Part shown: positions 8,942 through 17,605 of the stretch, one piece after another
Numbering within the stretch: the first letter of the stretch is position 1
How the letters are laid out: each line of letters opens with the position of its first letter
Assembly: GCA_030684555.1 (NCBI GenBank)
Contig: JAUXVN010000095.1
Coordinates: forward strand, 1-43,575
Source of the DNA: Ignavibacteria bacterium
GTDB lineage: Bacteria > Bacteroidota > Ignavibacteria > Ignavibacteriales > Ignavibacteriaceae
DNA: 43,575 nucleotides
Reading direction: 5' to 3'
Notes under the pieces: model-generated
What the model saw: only the letters and a program-made list of their open reading frames with translations
What the model was told of the DNA's origin: nothing
Database searches by the model: none
Made by a program: the position numbers and the translations under genes

Positions 8942-10267
8942 ATGAAGTCTAAAGTAATTTTATCAATAATCTTTTCCATGTTATTCTTTTCTTCATGTTC
9001 AAGAGATTCTAACATAAACTCTCCAGACGATGCAAATAAGATGGGGGGATTGTTATTAAAAATTGACAAAGAAAATGCCCCATCAAACGTAACAACTGTT
9101 ATAGCTAAACTTACCAGATTAAATTTCCAAACAATTACTTCTTCCATGAACATTCAATCAGATTCTTCTGCTTCGATTCAATTAAATAATATTGCGATTG
9201 GGACATGGAATCTTTTAGTTGAGGCGGTAGATCAACAAAATGTAGTTGTTTATCGTGGCGAGACACAAGTGACTGTTTATGAAAATGCTGTTTCAAATGT
9301 TTCTTTAGTGCTTAATCCAGTCGCATCCGGAGTTGGAACAATTTCAATTTATGTTACGTGGGGAAATGGTGGAACTACTCCTCCCTCAACATGGAATGAT
9401 TATTTGAATAATCCGATTTTAAGTCCGGTTACTCCTTTAGAATCATATGGCGTGGCTCAATCTTATGTCACCATTATAAACAATTCCTATAAAATGTATT
9501 ATACCGGAGTTTTAGCTGCAGCAAGAAAAAATATTCTTATGGCTGAATCGCCTAATGGAATAAACTGGACCAGAAACAATACTTCCGCGATTATCGAACC
9601 GGGACCATCAACTTCATGGGATGGGTTGGCAGTTCATGCAGGACCAATTATTAACATTGATGGACAATACAAAATGTATTACACCGGTTTTGCGAATGCC
9701 TACGGTCAATGGGGAATTGGAATAGCGATCTCTAATGATGGATTGACTTGGACAAAACAAGTTGAGCCTGTTCTTTTAGGAAATCCTAACGGATGGGACT
9801 ATCAAATAGCTGCATGGTCTATTCAAAAAATTGGGAGTTTGTATTATCTCTATTACGGAGGTAAGGCTGCAAATAGTTATAATTCGGTAATGAAAATTGG
9901 AATTGCTACTTCGAGTGATGGTATAAGTTGGAATAGACTCAACTCTAATCCGGTTTTATCACCAACATATTCGTGGGAAATGGCAGGCATTTATCAACCT
10001 TCTGTTATAAAGGATGGAGATTTGTATAGAATGGTTTATGGAGTGTCTGCTTCAACCGGTTTTGGAATGGCTGTTTCAAATGATGGCATCAATTGGGAAA
10101 AAGTCGGTAATACCCAAATTTTTACAACGCAAAACACAACTAATGTTTGGGCTACTGACATTGCGTATCCTTGTTTAGTAAAAGTTGATAATGAATACCG
10201 AATATATTATTCCGGAACCAGGACTAATATTTATAAAATAGGATTAACAAGAAAACCGATTAATTAA
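8942..10267 (+). CDS. Lipoprotein with N-terminal beta domain and beta-propeller
   Basis: A 441-residue exported lipoprotein. The signal peptide ends in the lipobox FSSC (Cys19). A beta-rich domain covers about 30-135, beginning GGLLLKIDKENAPSNV. Then come about five repeats of roughly 55-60 residues with the pattern Y-x-M/L-YY-x-G ... IGIA-S-DG-x-x-W. This is the five-bladed propeller look of GH43/GH32/GH130-like proteins (levanase superfamily); catalytic residues could not be assigned. The start at 8942 is chosen because AGGTGGTG (8932-8939) sits just upstream; an ATG 27 bp earlier has no such site. It is paralogous to the gene at 11285. Glycan binding or trimming at the cell surface is inferred. 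Confidence 0.75.
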   Translation: MKSKVILSIIFSMLFFSSCSRDSNINSPDDANKMGGLLLKIDKENAPSNVTTVIAKLTRLNFQTITSSMNIQSDSSASIQLNNIAIGTWNLLVEAVDQQNVVVYRGETQVTVYENAVSNVSLVLNPVASGVGTISIYVTWGNGGTTPPSTWNDYLNNPILSPVTPLESYGVAQSYVTIINNSYKMYYTGVLAAARKNILMAESPNGINWTRNNTSAIIEPGPSTSWDGLAVHAGPIINIDGQYKMYYTGFANAYGQWGIGIAISNDGLTWTKQVEPVLLGNPNGWDYQIAAWSIQKIGSLYYLYYGGKAANSYNSVMKIGIATSSDGISWNRLNSNPVLSPTYSWEMAGIYQPSVIKDGDLYRMVYGVSASTGFGMAVSNDGINWEKVGNTQIFTTQNTTNVWATDIAYPCLVKVDNEYRIYYSGTRTNIYKIGLTRKPIN

Positions 10268-10277
10268 AATATTTTTC

Positions 10278-10306
10278 AAACCCCAAGCAACAACTTGGGG
10301 TTTTTT
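10278..10306 (+). terminator. Rho-independent terminator
   Basis: AAACCCCAAG and CTTGGGGTTT form a perfect 10-bp GC-containing stem around a 6-base loop, followed by further T residues, 10 bp after the lipoprotein stop. It ends the first propeller-lipoprotein unit inside the glycan locus. Confidence 0.9.
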
Positions 10307-10362
10307 GTCTTAATTTTTTTGAATTAAATACATTCAAATGATTTTCAAGATTAAATTCTTTT

Positions 10363-11274
10363 ATGACTTCATACGCACCCATTGCCCTTTTTGTTTATAA
10401 CCGTTTAGTGCATACTAAAAAAACTATTGATGCGCTTAAACAAAATGCTTTAGCAGATAAATCGGATCTGATAATTTTCTCTGATGGTGCTCGTTATGAA
10501 AGAGAGAAACAAAAAGTAAATGATTTAAGAAATTATCTTGATACTGTCTCAGGATTTAACTCGATCAAAATTGTTAAAAGAGAAAAGAACTTTGGATTAG
10601 CAAATTCTATTATTGATGGAGTTACAACTGTAATTAATGAGTATAAAAAAATTATAGTTCTGGAAGATGACCTTGTCACTTCACCTTATTTTTTACAATA
10701 TATGAATTCCGCTTTAACTCTTTATCATGATAATCCAAAAGTTGCAAGCATTCACGGTTATGTTTATCCGGTTGAGGAAAATCTTCCGGAAAATTTCTTT
10801 TTGCGAAGTGCTGATTGTTGGGGTTGGGGAACGTGGGAAAGAGCGTGGAATCTCTTTAATCCTAATCCAAACGAGCTGCTTGCTGAATTAAAAAAGCAAA
10901 ATCTTTTATATCAATTTGATATAAACGGTTCTACACATAATGTGAAGATGCTAAAAAATCAAGCATCGGGAAAAGTTGATTCATGGGCTATCAGATGGCA
11001 TGCTTCAATCTTTTTGAAAAATATGTTTACACTTTATCCCGGGAAGTCGTTAGTGCAAAATATCGGGACAGATGGCGAAGGAACACACACAAATTCAACT
11101 AATGTTTATGAAGTTATTCTTTCTGAAAAAAATATTGAGATAAAAGATATTCCCGTTGAAGAAAATGAACTTGCACTAAAAGCATTTGAGAAGTTTTTTA
11201 TCTCGATTAAACCAAACTTCATTTCGAGATTCGTTAAGAAATTAATTTACGACAAAAATGTCAACAACATCTAA
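10363..11274 (+). CDS. GT-A fold glycosyltransferase (GT2/GNT-I-like)
   Basis: A 303-residue cytoplasmic glycosyltransferase. The N-terminus PIALFVYNRLVHTKKTI (6-22) and LIIFSDGAR (36-44) form the nucleotide-binding half. IIVLEDDLVTSPYF (97-110) carries the metal-binding acidic triad in the EDD form used by GNT-I-like enzymes. DCWGWGTWERAWNLF (151-165) is a highly conserved acceptor-side block in bacterial O-antigen and capsule members. No membrane helix is evident. It stands alone between the two paralogous propeller lipoproteins: a terminator lies upstream, and the next gene starts 10 bp after its stop. Donor and acceptor sugars cannot be predicted. Confidence 0.8.
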   Translation: MTSYAPIALFVYNRLVHTKKTIDALKQNALADKSDLIIFSDGARYEREKQKVNDLRNYLDTVSGFNSIKIVKREKNFGLANSIIDGVTTVINEYKKIIVLEDDLVTSPYFLQYMNSALTLYHDNPKVASIHGYVYPVEENLPENFFLRSADCWGWGTWERAWNLFNPNPNELLAELKKQNLLYQFDINGSTHNVKMLKNQASGKVDSWAIRWHASIFLKNMFTLYPGKSLVQNIGTDGEGTHTNSTNVYEVILSEKNIEIKDIPVEENELALKAFEKFFISIKPNFISRFVKKLIYDKNVNNI

Positions 11275-11284
11275 AGGTGAAATA

Positions 11285-12598
11285 ATGAAAAAAATCTTTT
11301 TTGTTCTAACCGTATCTCTGATTGTTTTTATGACCGGATGCTCAAGACAAGAGCCTAATTCTCCAAACCCTGACGGCGGCAGCGGAGGAGGCGTTATGCT
11401 AAAAATTGACCGCGAAAATGCACCTTCAAATGTAAATGTTGTAACTGCAGTCCTAAAAAAGGGAGCCGATTCATTAGTAGGCAATTTAGATTTAACATCA
11501 TCAACATCAGCCGATATTACATTCCAATCAGTTCCTATTGGAACATGGCACTTAAAAGTTGATGCAAAAGATATTAATAATGTTGTGGTCTATTCGGGAC
11601 AAACTTCTGTATTAGTTCAAGAGAATTCAACAACTCAGGTTAATTTAACCCTAGTCCCATCTGCAACCGGTGTGGGGAGCATTAATTTGACTGTTACTTG
11701 GGGAAACCAACCAACAGAGTGGACGGATCACTATGCAAACCCAATAATCAGTGGAAATAATTCAAGTTTTGAAACTGGTGGGGTAAGAATGCCAAGGGTT
11801 CTTTTGGATGACGGTGTTTACAAAATGTGGTTTGTGAGTCTTGGAAGTAGTGGTGCTTCTTCTATAAGTTATGCTACATCAAGCAATGGAATGCTTTGGA
11901 ATAGATATTCCAATAATCCGGTACTACTACCTGGAATAGGAAGTAATGGATGGGATTCCCATTCAATTACACCAGGGGCGATTATAAGAGACGATTCAGG
12001 ATACAAATTGTATTATTCCGGAACGATTTCTAATTCGGATCCAACTCATATTGGAATGGCAACTTCTACAGATGGAATTAATTGGGTTAAGACACCGATG
12101 CCTATATTATATGCTGGTACATCATGGGATTATCTAATGTCTTGTGGAGATGTGATAAAAATTGGTTCCGTTTATTACATGTATTACTCAGGCAAATCCC
12201 AAAGCAATGTTGTTAAAATTGGATTAGCAACTTCAACCGATGGAATTAACTGGGTAAAGCATGAGGGCAACCCGATACTCCAACCTTCTCAAGCATGGGA
12301 AAGTACTGGCATTTATAGTCCATCTGTTGTAAAGATTGGTGAAGTATATAAACTCTTTTATGCAAATGTAACAAACACGAACATTAAAGGATTTGGTGTC
12401 GCAACATCTGCTAACGGTATTAACTGGGTAAAAGAAACTTCTAATCCATTTTTCACACAATCAAACACACACAATAATTGGGTGGACTATATTCAAGATC
12501 CATCCGCTCGATTGATTAATGAAAAGGTTTGGATTTATTACTCGGGATTCAATCCGGTTGGATATGTAAATAGTATTGCTGTACTAAAACATAACTAA
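11285..12598 (+). CDS. Lipoprotein with N-terminal beta domain and beta-propeller (paralogue)
   Basis: A 437-residue paralogue of the protein at 8942, with the same plan: signal peptide with lipobox MTGC (Cys19), a linker rich in Gly/Ser/Pro, a beta domain opening VMLKIDRENAPSNV, and about five propeller repeats of the YKLYYSG ... IGMATSTDGINW type. The ATG at 11285 is preferred over one 27 bp upstream because AAAGGTGA (11273-11280) sits correctly before it and the longer form would overlap the previous gene. Ten bp separate it from the glycosyltransferase, so the two may be co-transcribed. A strong terminator follows. Its role is unknown; a surface carbohydrate-active or carbohydrate-binding role is inferred from fold and neighbours. 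Confidence 0.75.
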   Translation: MKKIFFVLTVSLIVFMTGCSRQEPNSPNPDGGSGGGVMLKIDRENAPSNVNVVTAVLKKGADSLVGNLDLTSSTSADITFQSVPIGTWHLKVDAKDINNVVVYSGQTSVLVQENSTTQVNLTLVPSATGVGSINLTVTWGNQPTEWTDHYANPIISGNNSSFETGGVRMPRVLLDDGVYKMWFVSLGSSGASSISYATSSNGMLWNRYSNNPVLLPGIGSNGWDSHSITPGAIIRDDSGYKLYYSGTISNSDPTHIGMATSTDGINWVKTPMPILYAGTSWDYLMSCGDVIKIGSVYYMYYSGKSQSNVVKIGLATSTDGINWVKHEGNPILQPSQAWESTGIYSPSVVKIGEVYKLFYANVTNTNIKGFGVATSANGINWVKETSNPFFTQSNTHNNWVDYIQDPSARLINEKVWIYYSGFNPVGYVNSIAVLKHN

Positions 12599-12616
12599 AC
12601 CAAATTCTTTATAAAT

Positions 12617-12650
12617 AAAAACCTATAACAAAATGTTATAGGTTTTTTTA
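12617..12650 (+). terminator. Rho-independent terminator
   Basis: AAACCTATAACA (12619-12630) and TGTTATAGGTTT (12634-12645) are perfect complements around an AAA loop, then a T-run. It ends transcription after the second propeller lipoprotein. Confidence 0.88.
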
Positions 12651-12729
12651 TTTTATCTTTTCGTCATCATTAAGTAATTATATAAAGATAAAAATCAGTA
12701 TTTTCCATATTGAAAATAAAAATTGATAT

Positions 12730-13398
12730 ATGGTAAATAACATTAATTCACCCTTTTCTAACGATAATCGTAATTACGATTACACCGGGTTAGAGATTGA
12801 AGAACGCAAGGAATATCAACGCATTGCAGAATTGGTTAACCCATCATCAAATATCATTGATTTGGGATGCGGTAATGGATCTCTTATGCAAAAGCTTCAA
12901 AGCGAACTTAACTGCAATGTGACAGGAGTTGAAATATCTGAAACGGGTGTAAACATTTGTAAAGCAAAAAAACTAAATGTTTTCCAAGGAAGTATTGATA
13001 GTCGTCTACAATTTGACGACAATTCGTTTGATTTTGCAATTTGTAATGTAACTATACAGATGGTTATGTACCCTGAGGTGCTGTTATCAGAAATGAAAAG
13101 AATTGCAAAGTTCAGTATAATTTCGTTCCCCAACTTTGCCTACTTTAAAAATCGAATTGATTTAATTATGCACGGAAGAATGCCTCGCCCAATGTTATTC
13201 AATTACAACTGGTATAATACTGGGCATATACATCAACTATCAATGTTAGATTTTGAATCTATAGTTGAAAAAGTGGGGGGATTGAAAATCATTAAAACTG
13301 ATTTAGAAAAAACAAATACATTTAGTAAAGATATCTTATTAAAGGCATTTCCTAATCTATTCCAAATTCTACCGATTTATGTCCTGGAGAAAACTTGA
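12730..13398 (+). CDS. MetW-like SAM-dependent methyltransferase
   Basis: A 222-residue member of the MetW family (PF07021). The SAM-binding motif is IIDLGCGNGSL (42-52). The family-specific block SFPNFAYFKNRIDLIMHGRMP, followed by NYNWYNTGHIHQLSMLDF, is clearly present near residues 135-175. Classical MetW works with the homoserine acetyltransferase MetX in methionine synthesis. No metX is nearby, and the gene sits directly before an FkbM-type methyltransferase with a TGATG overlap, so a glycan-modifying role is more likely here (inference). It starts a new transcription unit after the terminator at 12617-12650. Confidence 0.85.
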   Translation: MVNNINSPFSNDNRNYDYTGLEIEERKEYQRIAELVNPSSNIIDLGCGNGSLMQKLQSELNCNVTGVEISETGVNICKAKKLNVFQGSIDSRLQFDDNSFDFAICNVTIQMVMYPEVLLSEMKRIAKFSIISFPNFAYFKNRIDLIMHGRMPRPMLFNYNWYNTGHIHQLSMLDFESIVEKVGGLKIIKTDLEKTNTFSKDILLKAFPNLFQILPIYVLEKT

Positions 13399-14354
13399 TG
13401 AATCTACTTAAAAAAATATTTGATCAAGAAGAGTTTAAAATTAAACCACCGGTTTTAATTGATATCGGAGCTTCCGGTCATATACATTATTCGTGGAAGA
13501 AAATAGCACCCTACTCAATTTGTGTAGCGTTTGATGCAGATAATCGTGAGTTTAAAGTAGATGACTCAACATCGAAAGGGTTTAAAAAACTTTATACATT
13601 CAATGCACTCGTATCAGATGTGAACGAAGTAAAAACAAACTTTTTTCTAACCAGATCTCCATATTGTTCAAGTGCACTAAAACCGGATCAAGAAAAATTG
13701 AACAAATGGGCCTTCGCAGAAAAATTTATTGTTGATTCGTCAATACAGTTAAACTCAACGACAATTAATAACGCATTAAAACAGATTGGAATAGATTATA
13801 TTGATTGGTTTAAGACTGATTCGCAGGGTATGGATTTACGTCTATTCAGAAGTTTGGGTAATGAGAATATAAAGAATATTCTTGGTGTTGAAATGGAACC
13901 GGGAATAATTGATTCGTACATAGGAGAAGATAAACTTCCTACAATATTGAATTTTATGAGCGGAAATGGTTTTTGGCTTGCAGATATTATTGTCAAGGGT
14001 TCACAAAGGATTTCGAATAAAACCATGAGTAATATTTCAGCCTCCTCGTTTTATCGAAAAGTAATTTCATTTTCACATAAAAAAAGCCCCGGTTGGACAG
14101 AGTTGTTGTTTTTCAATGAAATTATGCCCTCGTTTACAAAGAGAGAATTTATGTTAGCGTGGGTGTTTGCCATAATTCAAAAGCAGTATGGTTTTGCTTA
14201 TGAAATTGTTGAGGAAGCAAAAACGAAATATCCAGATTCGATCTTTAGTGAAATGATGAAAAAGACAAAATATCTGCTCATGTTCAATTTATTTAATCTT
14301 AACTTATTAAAAACCGTTAAAGAGAAAATATCAAAAATGTTAAGTCTTGACTAA
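13398..14354 (+). CDS. FkbM-family methyltransferase
   Basis: A 318-residue protein resembling FkbM-type methyltransferases (PF05050), which usually O-methylate sugars or polyketides. VLIDIGASG (19-27) is the SAM-binding loop and VAFDADNREF carries the ribose-binding acid. IDYIDWFKTDSQGMDLRLFRSLG near 130-150 corresponds to the family's conserved D-x-x-K-x-D-x-(E/Q)-G-x-(E/D) signature, with Gln in place of the usual Glu. A C-terminal region of about 100 residues beyond the core has no recognised domain. The ATG at 13398 shares bases with the preceding TGA; a TTG one codon earlier is an alternative. It is tightly coupled to the MetW-like gene, and the next gene starts 3 bp after its stop. Confidence 0.78.
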   Translation: MNLLKKIFDQEEFKIKPPVLIDIGASGHIHYSWKKIAPYSICVAFDADNREFKVDDSTSKGFKKLYTFNALVSDVNEVKTNFFLTRSPYCSSALKPDQEKLNKWAFAEKFIVDSSIQLNSTTINNALKQIGIDYIDWFKTDSQGMDLRLFRSLGNENIKNILGVEMEPGIIDSYIGEDKLPTILNFMSGNGFWLADIIVKGSQRISNKTMSNISASSFYRKVISFSHKKSPGWTELLFFNEIMPSFTKREFMLAWVFAIIQKQYGFAYEIVEEAKTKYPDSIFSEMMKKTKYLLMFNLFNLNLLKTVKEKISKMLSLD

Positions 14355-14357
14355 TCT

Positions 14358-15344
14358 ATGTATAACTTCTGCACCCTGTTTGATACACATTATTTCTCAA
14401 GAGGACTTGCTCTTTATTATTCATTAGAGGAGCATTGTTCGGATTTTCATCTCTACATTTTTGCGTTCAATGATAAGGCTTATAACACATTATTAAAACT
14501 AAACCTTTCTAAAGCGACAATTATCTCGCTTAAAGAGTTTGAAGATGAAGAATTATTGAAAGTTAAACCATCTCGAAATATTGCCGAATATTGTTGGACT
14601 TCCACTTCATCAACAATTCTTTATGTTCTTGAGAAATTTAGAGTTGAAAGCTGTACCTATTTGGATGCCGATTTATATTTTTATTCTTCACCCAAACCTT
14701 TATTTGATGAACTTGGTGAGAATTCGATTTTTCTTACAGAGCATAGATATTCTCCTCAATACAACAAAGAAGTTAAAAGCGGAAAGTATTGTGTTCAGTT
14801 TGTAACTTTTAAAAATGATGAACGTGGTTTGAAAGCATTAAAATGGTGGCGTGAAAGATGTCTTGAATGGTGCTATGCCCGTTATGAAGATGGAAAATTC
14901 GGCGATCAGCTTTATCTTGATGATTGGACGGAAAGATTCGACGGTGTACATGTGATGAAACATCCTGGCGGTGGATTGGCTGCATGGAATGTTCAACAAT
15001 ACTCGTTTATTAAAGTCCGAAATACAATAGTCGGAACAGAGTTAGCTACAGGAAAAAAGTTTGATGTTATTTTTTATCATTTCCATTACTTGAAGTTTTT
15101 TACGAATGGCAGAATTGAACTTGGGAGAAGAGTCTTATCCGATAACGCAAAAAATATATTCTACAAACTATATATAAAAAAACTTGATGAGATAAAGAAT
15201 AAAATTAACAAGATTGATAATTCATTTGATCCGCATGGAACTTCTGAAGAACCAATTAATTGGAAAACACCGCTCCTTTTTGTATATAGAAAACTTACTA
15301 ATGGATATAATTTGTATAACAAAACTGAATTTATGAAAGACTAA
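14358..15344 (+). CDS. GT-A glycosyltransferase (GT8/GT77-like)
   Basis: A 328-residue predicted nucleotide-sugar transferase. It begins FCTLFDTHYFSRGLALYYSL (4-23), the donor-binding start seen in GT8-like enzymes. TYLDADLYFYS (100-110) carries the D-x-D metal site. KFGDQLYLDDW and the HPGGGLAAWN block match the later conserved acceptor-site segments of hypothetical bacterial members of this group. No signal or membrane helix is evident, so it should act in the cytoplasm on a lipid-linked intermediate. Its stop is directly followed by the ATG of fdtA with no gap, so it may use the sugar made by FdtA/FdtB; that link is inference. Confidence 0.72.
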   Translation: MYNFCTLFDTHYFSRGLALYYSLEEHCSDFHLYIFAFNDKAYNTLLKLNLSKATIISLKEFEDEELLKVKPSRNIAEYCWTSTSSTILYVLEKFRVESCTYLDADLYFYSSPKPLFDELGENSIFLTEHRYSPQYNKEVKSGKYCVQFVTFKNDERGLKALKWWRERCLEWCYARYEDGKFGDQLYLDDWTERFDGVHVMKHPGGGLAAWNVQQYSFIKVRNTIVGTELATGKKFDVIFYHFHYLKFFTNGRIELGRRVLSDNAKNIFYKLYIKKLDEIKNKINKIDNSFDPHGTSEEPINWKTPLLFVYRKLTNGYNLYNKTEFMKD

Positions 15345-15713
15345 ATGGCTCACATTATAAATCTAACAACCCACTCCGATAAACGCGGAAATTTAACTGT
15401 AATTGAAAAAGAAATTCCTTTTGTTATAAACAGAATATTTTACATCTACGGAGTTGACGATTCTGTTCGGGGTGGACATCGTCATAAAACTACTATTCAA
15501 GCTGCAATATGTATTCATGGAAACTGCATTGTATCCAGCAATAACAGTAGTAAAGTGATTGAAGATTATCTCCTTGATCATCCGAGTAAATGTTTAATAC
15601 TTAATCCGGAAGATTATCATACGATGCACCACTTTTCTTCAGATGCTGTTTTGCTTGTGTTGGCTTCTACCCCATTTGATGCTTCCGATTATATTTACGA
15701 GGATCATAAATGA
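15345..15713 (+). CDS. fdtA: FdtA/QdtA-type dTDP-4-oxo-6-deoxyhexose 3,4-ketoisomerase
   Basis: A single cupin domain of 122 residues (WxcM-like, PF05523). The enzyme class moves the keto group of dTDP-4-oxo-6-deoxy-glucose from C4 to C3, ahead of transamination. [19 protein letters not shown] (41-59) holds the two histidines (45 and 47) known to be essential in Fdt[14 protein letters not shown] near 85-97 is the second cupin strand. Length is close to the family norm of about 130-140. It overlaps the aminotransferase gene by 4 bp (ATGA) and abuts the glycosyltransferase. Sequence alone does not separate FdtA (galacto product) from QdtA (gluco product), so the symbol is provisional. Confidence 0.82.
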   Translation: MAHIINLTTHSDKRGNLTVIEKEIPFVINRIFYIYGVDDSVRGGHRHKTTIQAAICIHGNCIVSSNNSSKVIEDYLLDHPSKCLILNPEDYHTMHHFSSDAVLLVLASTPFDASDYIYEDHK

Positions 15714-16795
15714 TTGAATACGAAAATCTTGGACTTCTAAATAAATCTTTTTTTGAAGAATATGAAAAATCTTTCTCGAACACACTTAAAAGCGGTTGGT
15801 ATATACTCGGTAAAAATGTTCTAACTTTCGAAAAAGAATTTGCTGAATATCACTCAACAAAACATTGTATTGGAGTAGCATCCGGTTTAGATGCATTAAT
15901 ACTAGCTCTAAAAGCATTTAACTTTGAACCCGGAAGCGAAGTAATTGTTCCGTCAAATACTTATATCGCAACAATACTTTCCATTCTTCACAGCGGATTA
16001 AAACCTGTTTTAGTTGAACCAGACATTAATACCTACAACATTGATCCCAAATTAATCGAAGAGAAAATCACCTCTAAAACAAAAGCTTTGATGATAGTCC
16101 ATCTTTACGGTAAAAGTTGCGAGATGGAACCTATTATTAATTTGGTAGAAAAATATTCACTTAAACTCATTGAAGACTGCGCACAATCTCACGGTGCGAC
16201 ATACAAAGGAAAACTTACCGGAACATTTGGAGATTTCGGTGCATTTAGTTTTTATCCAACTAAAAATCTTGGGGCGCTTGGTGATGCCGGAGCGGTTTTA
16301 ACCAATAACGATGAGCTTTCGCTGGCAATTAAGCGTTTGCGTAATTATGGTTCTGATATAAAATATTACAATGAACTTGTTGGTTACAATTCACGATTAG
16401 ACGAAATACAAGCAGGTTTTTTATCGATAAAATTGAAATCGCTTAACACCATTAATGAACACAAAAGAAAATTAGCCCAAATATATTTTGACAATCTTAA
16501 AAGTGATTTCATCCTTCCACAAGAACATTCAGATTACTACGATGTCTTTCACATATTTGCAATTCGCCATGAGCAGCGTGATAAGCTGAAAGATTATTTG
16601 ATGAAGCAAGGAATTAAAACTGAAATTCATTACCCCGTTCCTCCACACAAACAAAAGGCTATGATTGGGATTTTAGATAATGAAAGTTATGCAATCTCAG
16701 AGGAAATACACTCAACGGAATTAAGTCTTCCGATTTCATATTTCCATGCAGAGGAAGAAATTTATCAAGTAGTCGAAGTGATGAATAAGTTTTAG
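15710..16795 (+). CDS. fdtB: FdtB/QdtB-type sugar aminotransferase (DegT/DnrJ/EryC1/StrS)
   Basis: A PLP-dependent transaminase of 361 residues that should convert the 3-keto sugar made by FdtA to dTDP-3-amino-3,6-dideoxyhexose. The PLP lysine is Lys185 in [27 protein letters not shown] (153-163) carries the Asp that contacts the pyridine nitrogen (Asp156). [17 protein letters not shown] (80-96) and the [14 protein letters not shown] block are typical of the fold-type I VioA/FdtB group. It overlaps fdtA by 4 bp. Neither the acetyltransferase (FdtC/QdtC) nor rmlA/rmlB lies in this window, so the amino sugar may stay free or be modified by an enzyme encoded elsewhere. Its stop abuts the stop of the convergent next gene. 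Confidence 0.88.
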   Translation: MIEYENLGLLNKSFFEEYEKSFSNTLKSGWYILGKNVLTFEKEFAEYHSTKHCIGVASGLDALILALKAFNFEPGSEVIVPSNTYIATILSILHSGLKPVLVEPDINTYNIDPKLIEEKITSKTKALMIVHLYGKSCEMEPIINLVEKYSLKLIEDCAQSHGATYKGKLTGTFGDFGAFSFYPTKNLGALGDAGAVLTNNDELSLAIKRLRNYGSDIKYYNELVGYNSRLDEIQAGFLSIKLKSLNTINEHKRKLAQIYFDNLKSDFILPQEHSDYYDVFHIFAIRHEQRDKLKDYLMKQGIKTEIHYPVPPHKQKAMIGILDNESYAISEEIHSTELSLPISYFHAEEEIYQVVEVMNKF

Positions 16796-17563
16796 CTAAT
16801 CTTTAATTATAAACTCATACGATTTGTGTTCCGACTCTTCTCCGAAATTATTATATGAGACTTCAATAAATTTTACTTCATTTTGTTGTGAGACTGTTAT
16901 TATGGTTGAGCAGCGTGTTCCATATGTTTCGCTATGAATAAATATTGGCGATAAAACTTTTTCCCATTCTTTCCCAATTCCTGTATCGGGTAATTGCTCT
17001 TCCGGCGCTTCAATTCTATCTTGAAGCAATGTGATTAAATCATTCTCACTAATAATACTTTTAGAAATTATAGACTCAAACATTTGTTTGCTCCTGGTAT
17101 TTTTAAACCATGGAGTATCCAGGAAATGATTACTCAAACCATAAATTCCTGGAGTTAAAACCGCGGATTCGTTATTCTGATTTGAGTAATAGGTAAGTGA
17201 ATCAACGTTACCAAATAAAAGATTAAATCCATTATAATTATAACCTGTAGTCTGAAGCTTATTGATAAAGGCGAAAGCATTTATTTCTGAGGTTAAGTAC
17301 GATAGAACCAAATCTCCTCTTGAAGGAGCTTCTTGTTTCAAATTACGAAGGTCACGAAAATTAGTAATTGCACAAAACTTTCCGTGCTTAGTGATTCCAA
17401 GCCAAGTTCCACCGGCAGATAAATCCTTTCCGGCGAGTAGTGTGGGAAACTTTTCCCAATATTGAGCCGGTTGAGTCGGACGATTATAAAACTCGTCCCG
17501 GTTTGCTGCAACAATTAATTTATAATCGGGATGTACATTATGAGCTATTAAAATAAGGCACAT
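16796..17563 (-). CDS. NRDE-family (TANGO2-like) protein
   Basis: A 255-residue member of the NRDE/TANGO2 family (PF05742). The mature N-terminus would be MCLILIAHN, with Cys2 in the position of an N-terminal nucleophile. The signature NRDEF is at 21-25, followed by the conserved LSAGGTWLGITKHGKFCAITNFRD block near 49-72 and a FGNVDSLTYYSN segment. Biochemical function in bacteria is not established; eukaryotic TANGO2 has been linked to heme and lipid handling. It is a single gene, convergent with fdtB with no gap between the two stops, and divergent from the gene at 17606. Confidence 0.88.
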   Translation of the reverse strand: MCLILIAHNVHPDYKLIVAANRDEFYNRPTQPAQYWEKFPTLLAGKDLSAGGTWLGITKHGKFCAITNFRDLRNLKQEAPSRGDLVLSYLTSEINAFAFINKLQTTGYNYNGFNLLFGNVDSLTYYSNQNNESAVLTPGIYGLSNHFLDTPWFKNTRSKQMFESIISKSIISENDLITLLQDRIEAPEEQLPDTGIGKEWEKVLSPIFIHSETYGTRCSTIITVSQQNEVKFIEVSYNNFGEESEHKSYEFIIKD

Positions 17564-17569
17564 TCTTGT

Positions 17570-17577
17570 TATCTTTG
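17570..17577 (+). promoter_or_regulatory. Possible Bacteroidota-type -7 box
   Basis: TATCTTTG matches TAnnTTTG exactly and lies 28 bp before the ATG at 17606. No good TTTG is found 18-20 bp upstream, so this is only a candidate. Confidence 0.3.
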
Positions 17578-17605
17578 AATTATTTTAAAACAGATTTTAT
17601 CAGTT

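Noticed and set aside
16780-16810. Terminator between fdtB and the NRDE gene
   Set aside because: The two stop codons abut and no stem-loop is visible; transcription must end inside one of the genes or by another mechanism.
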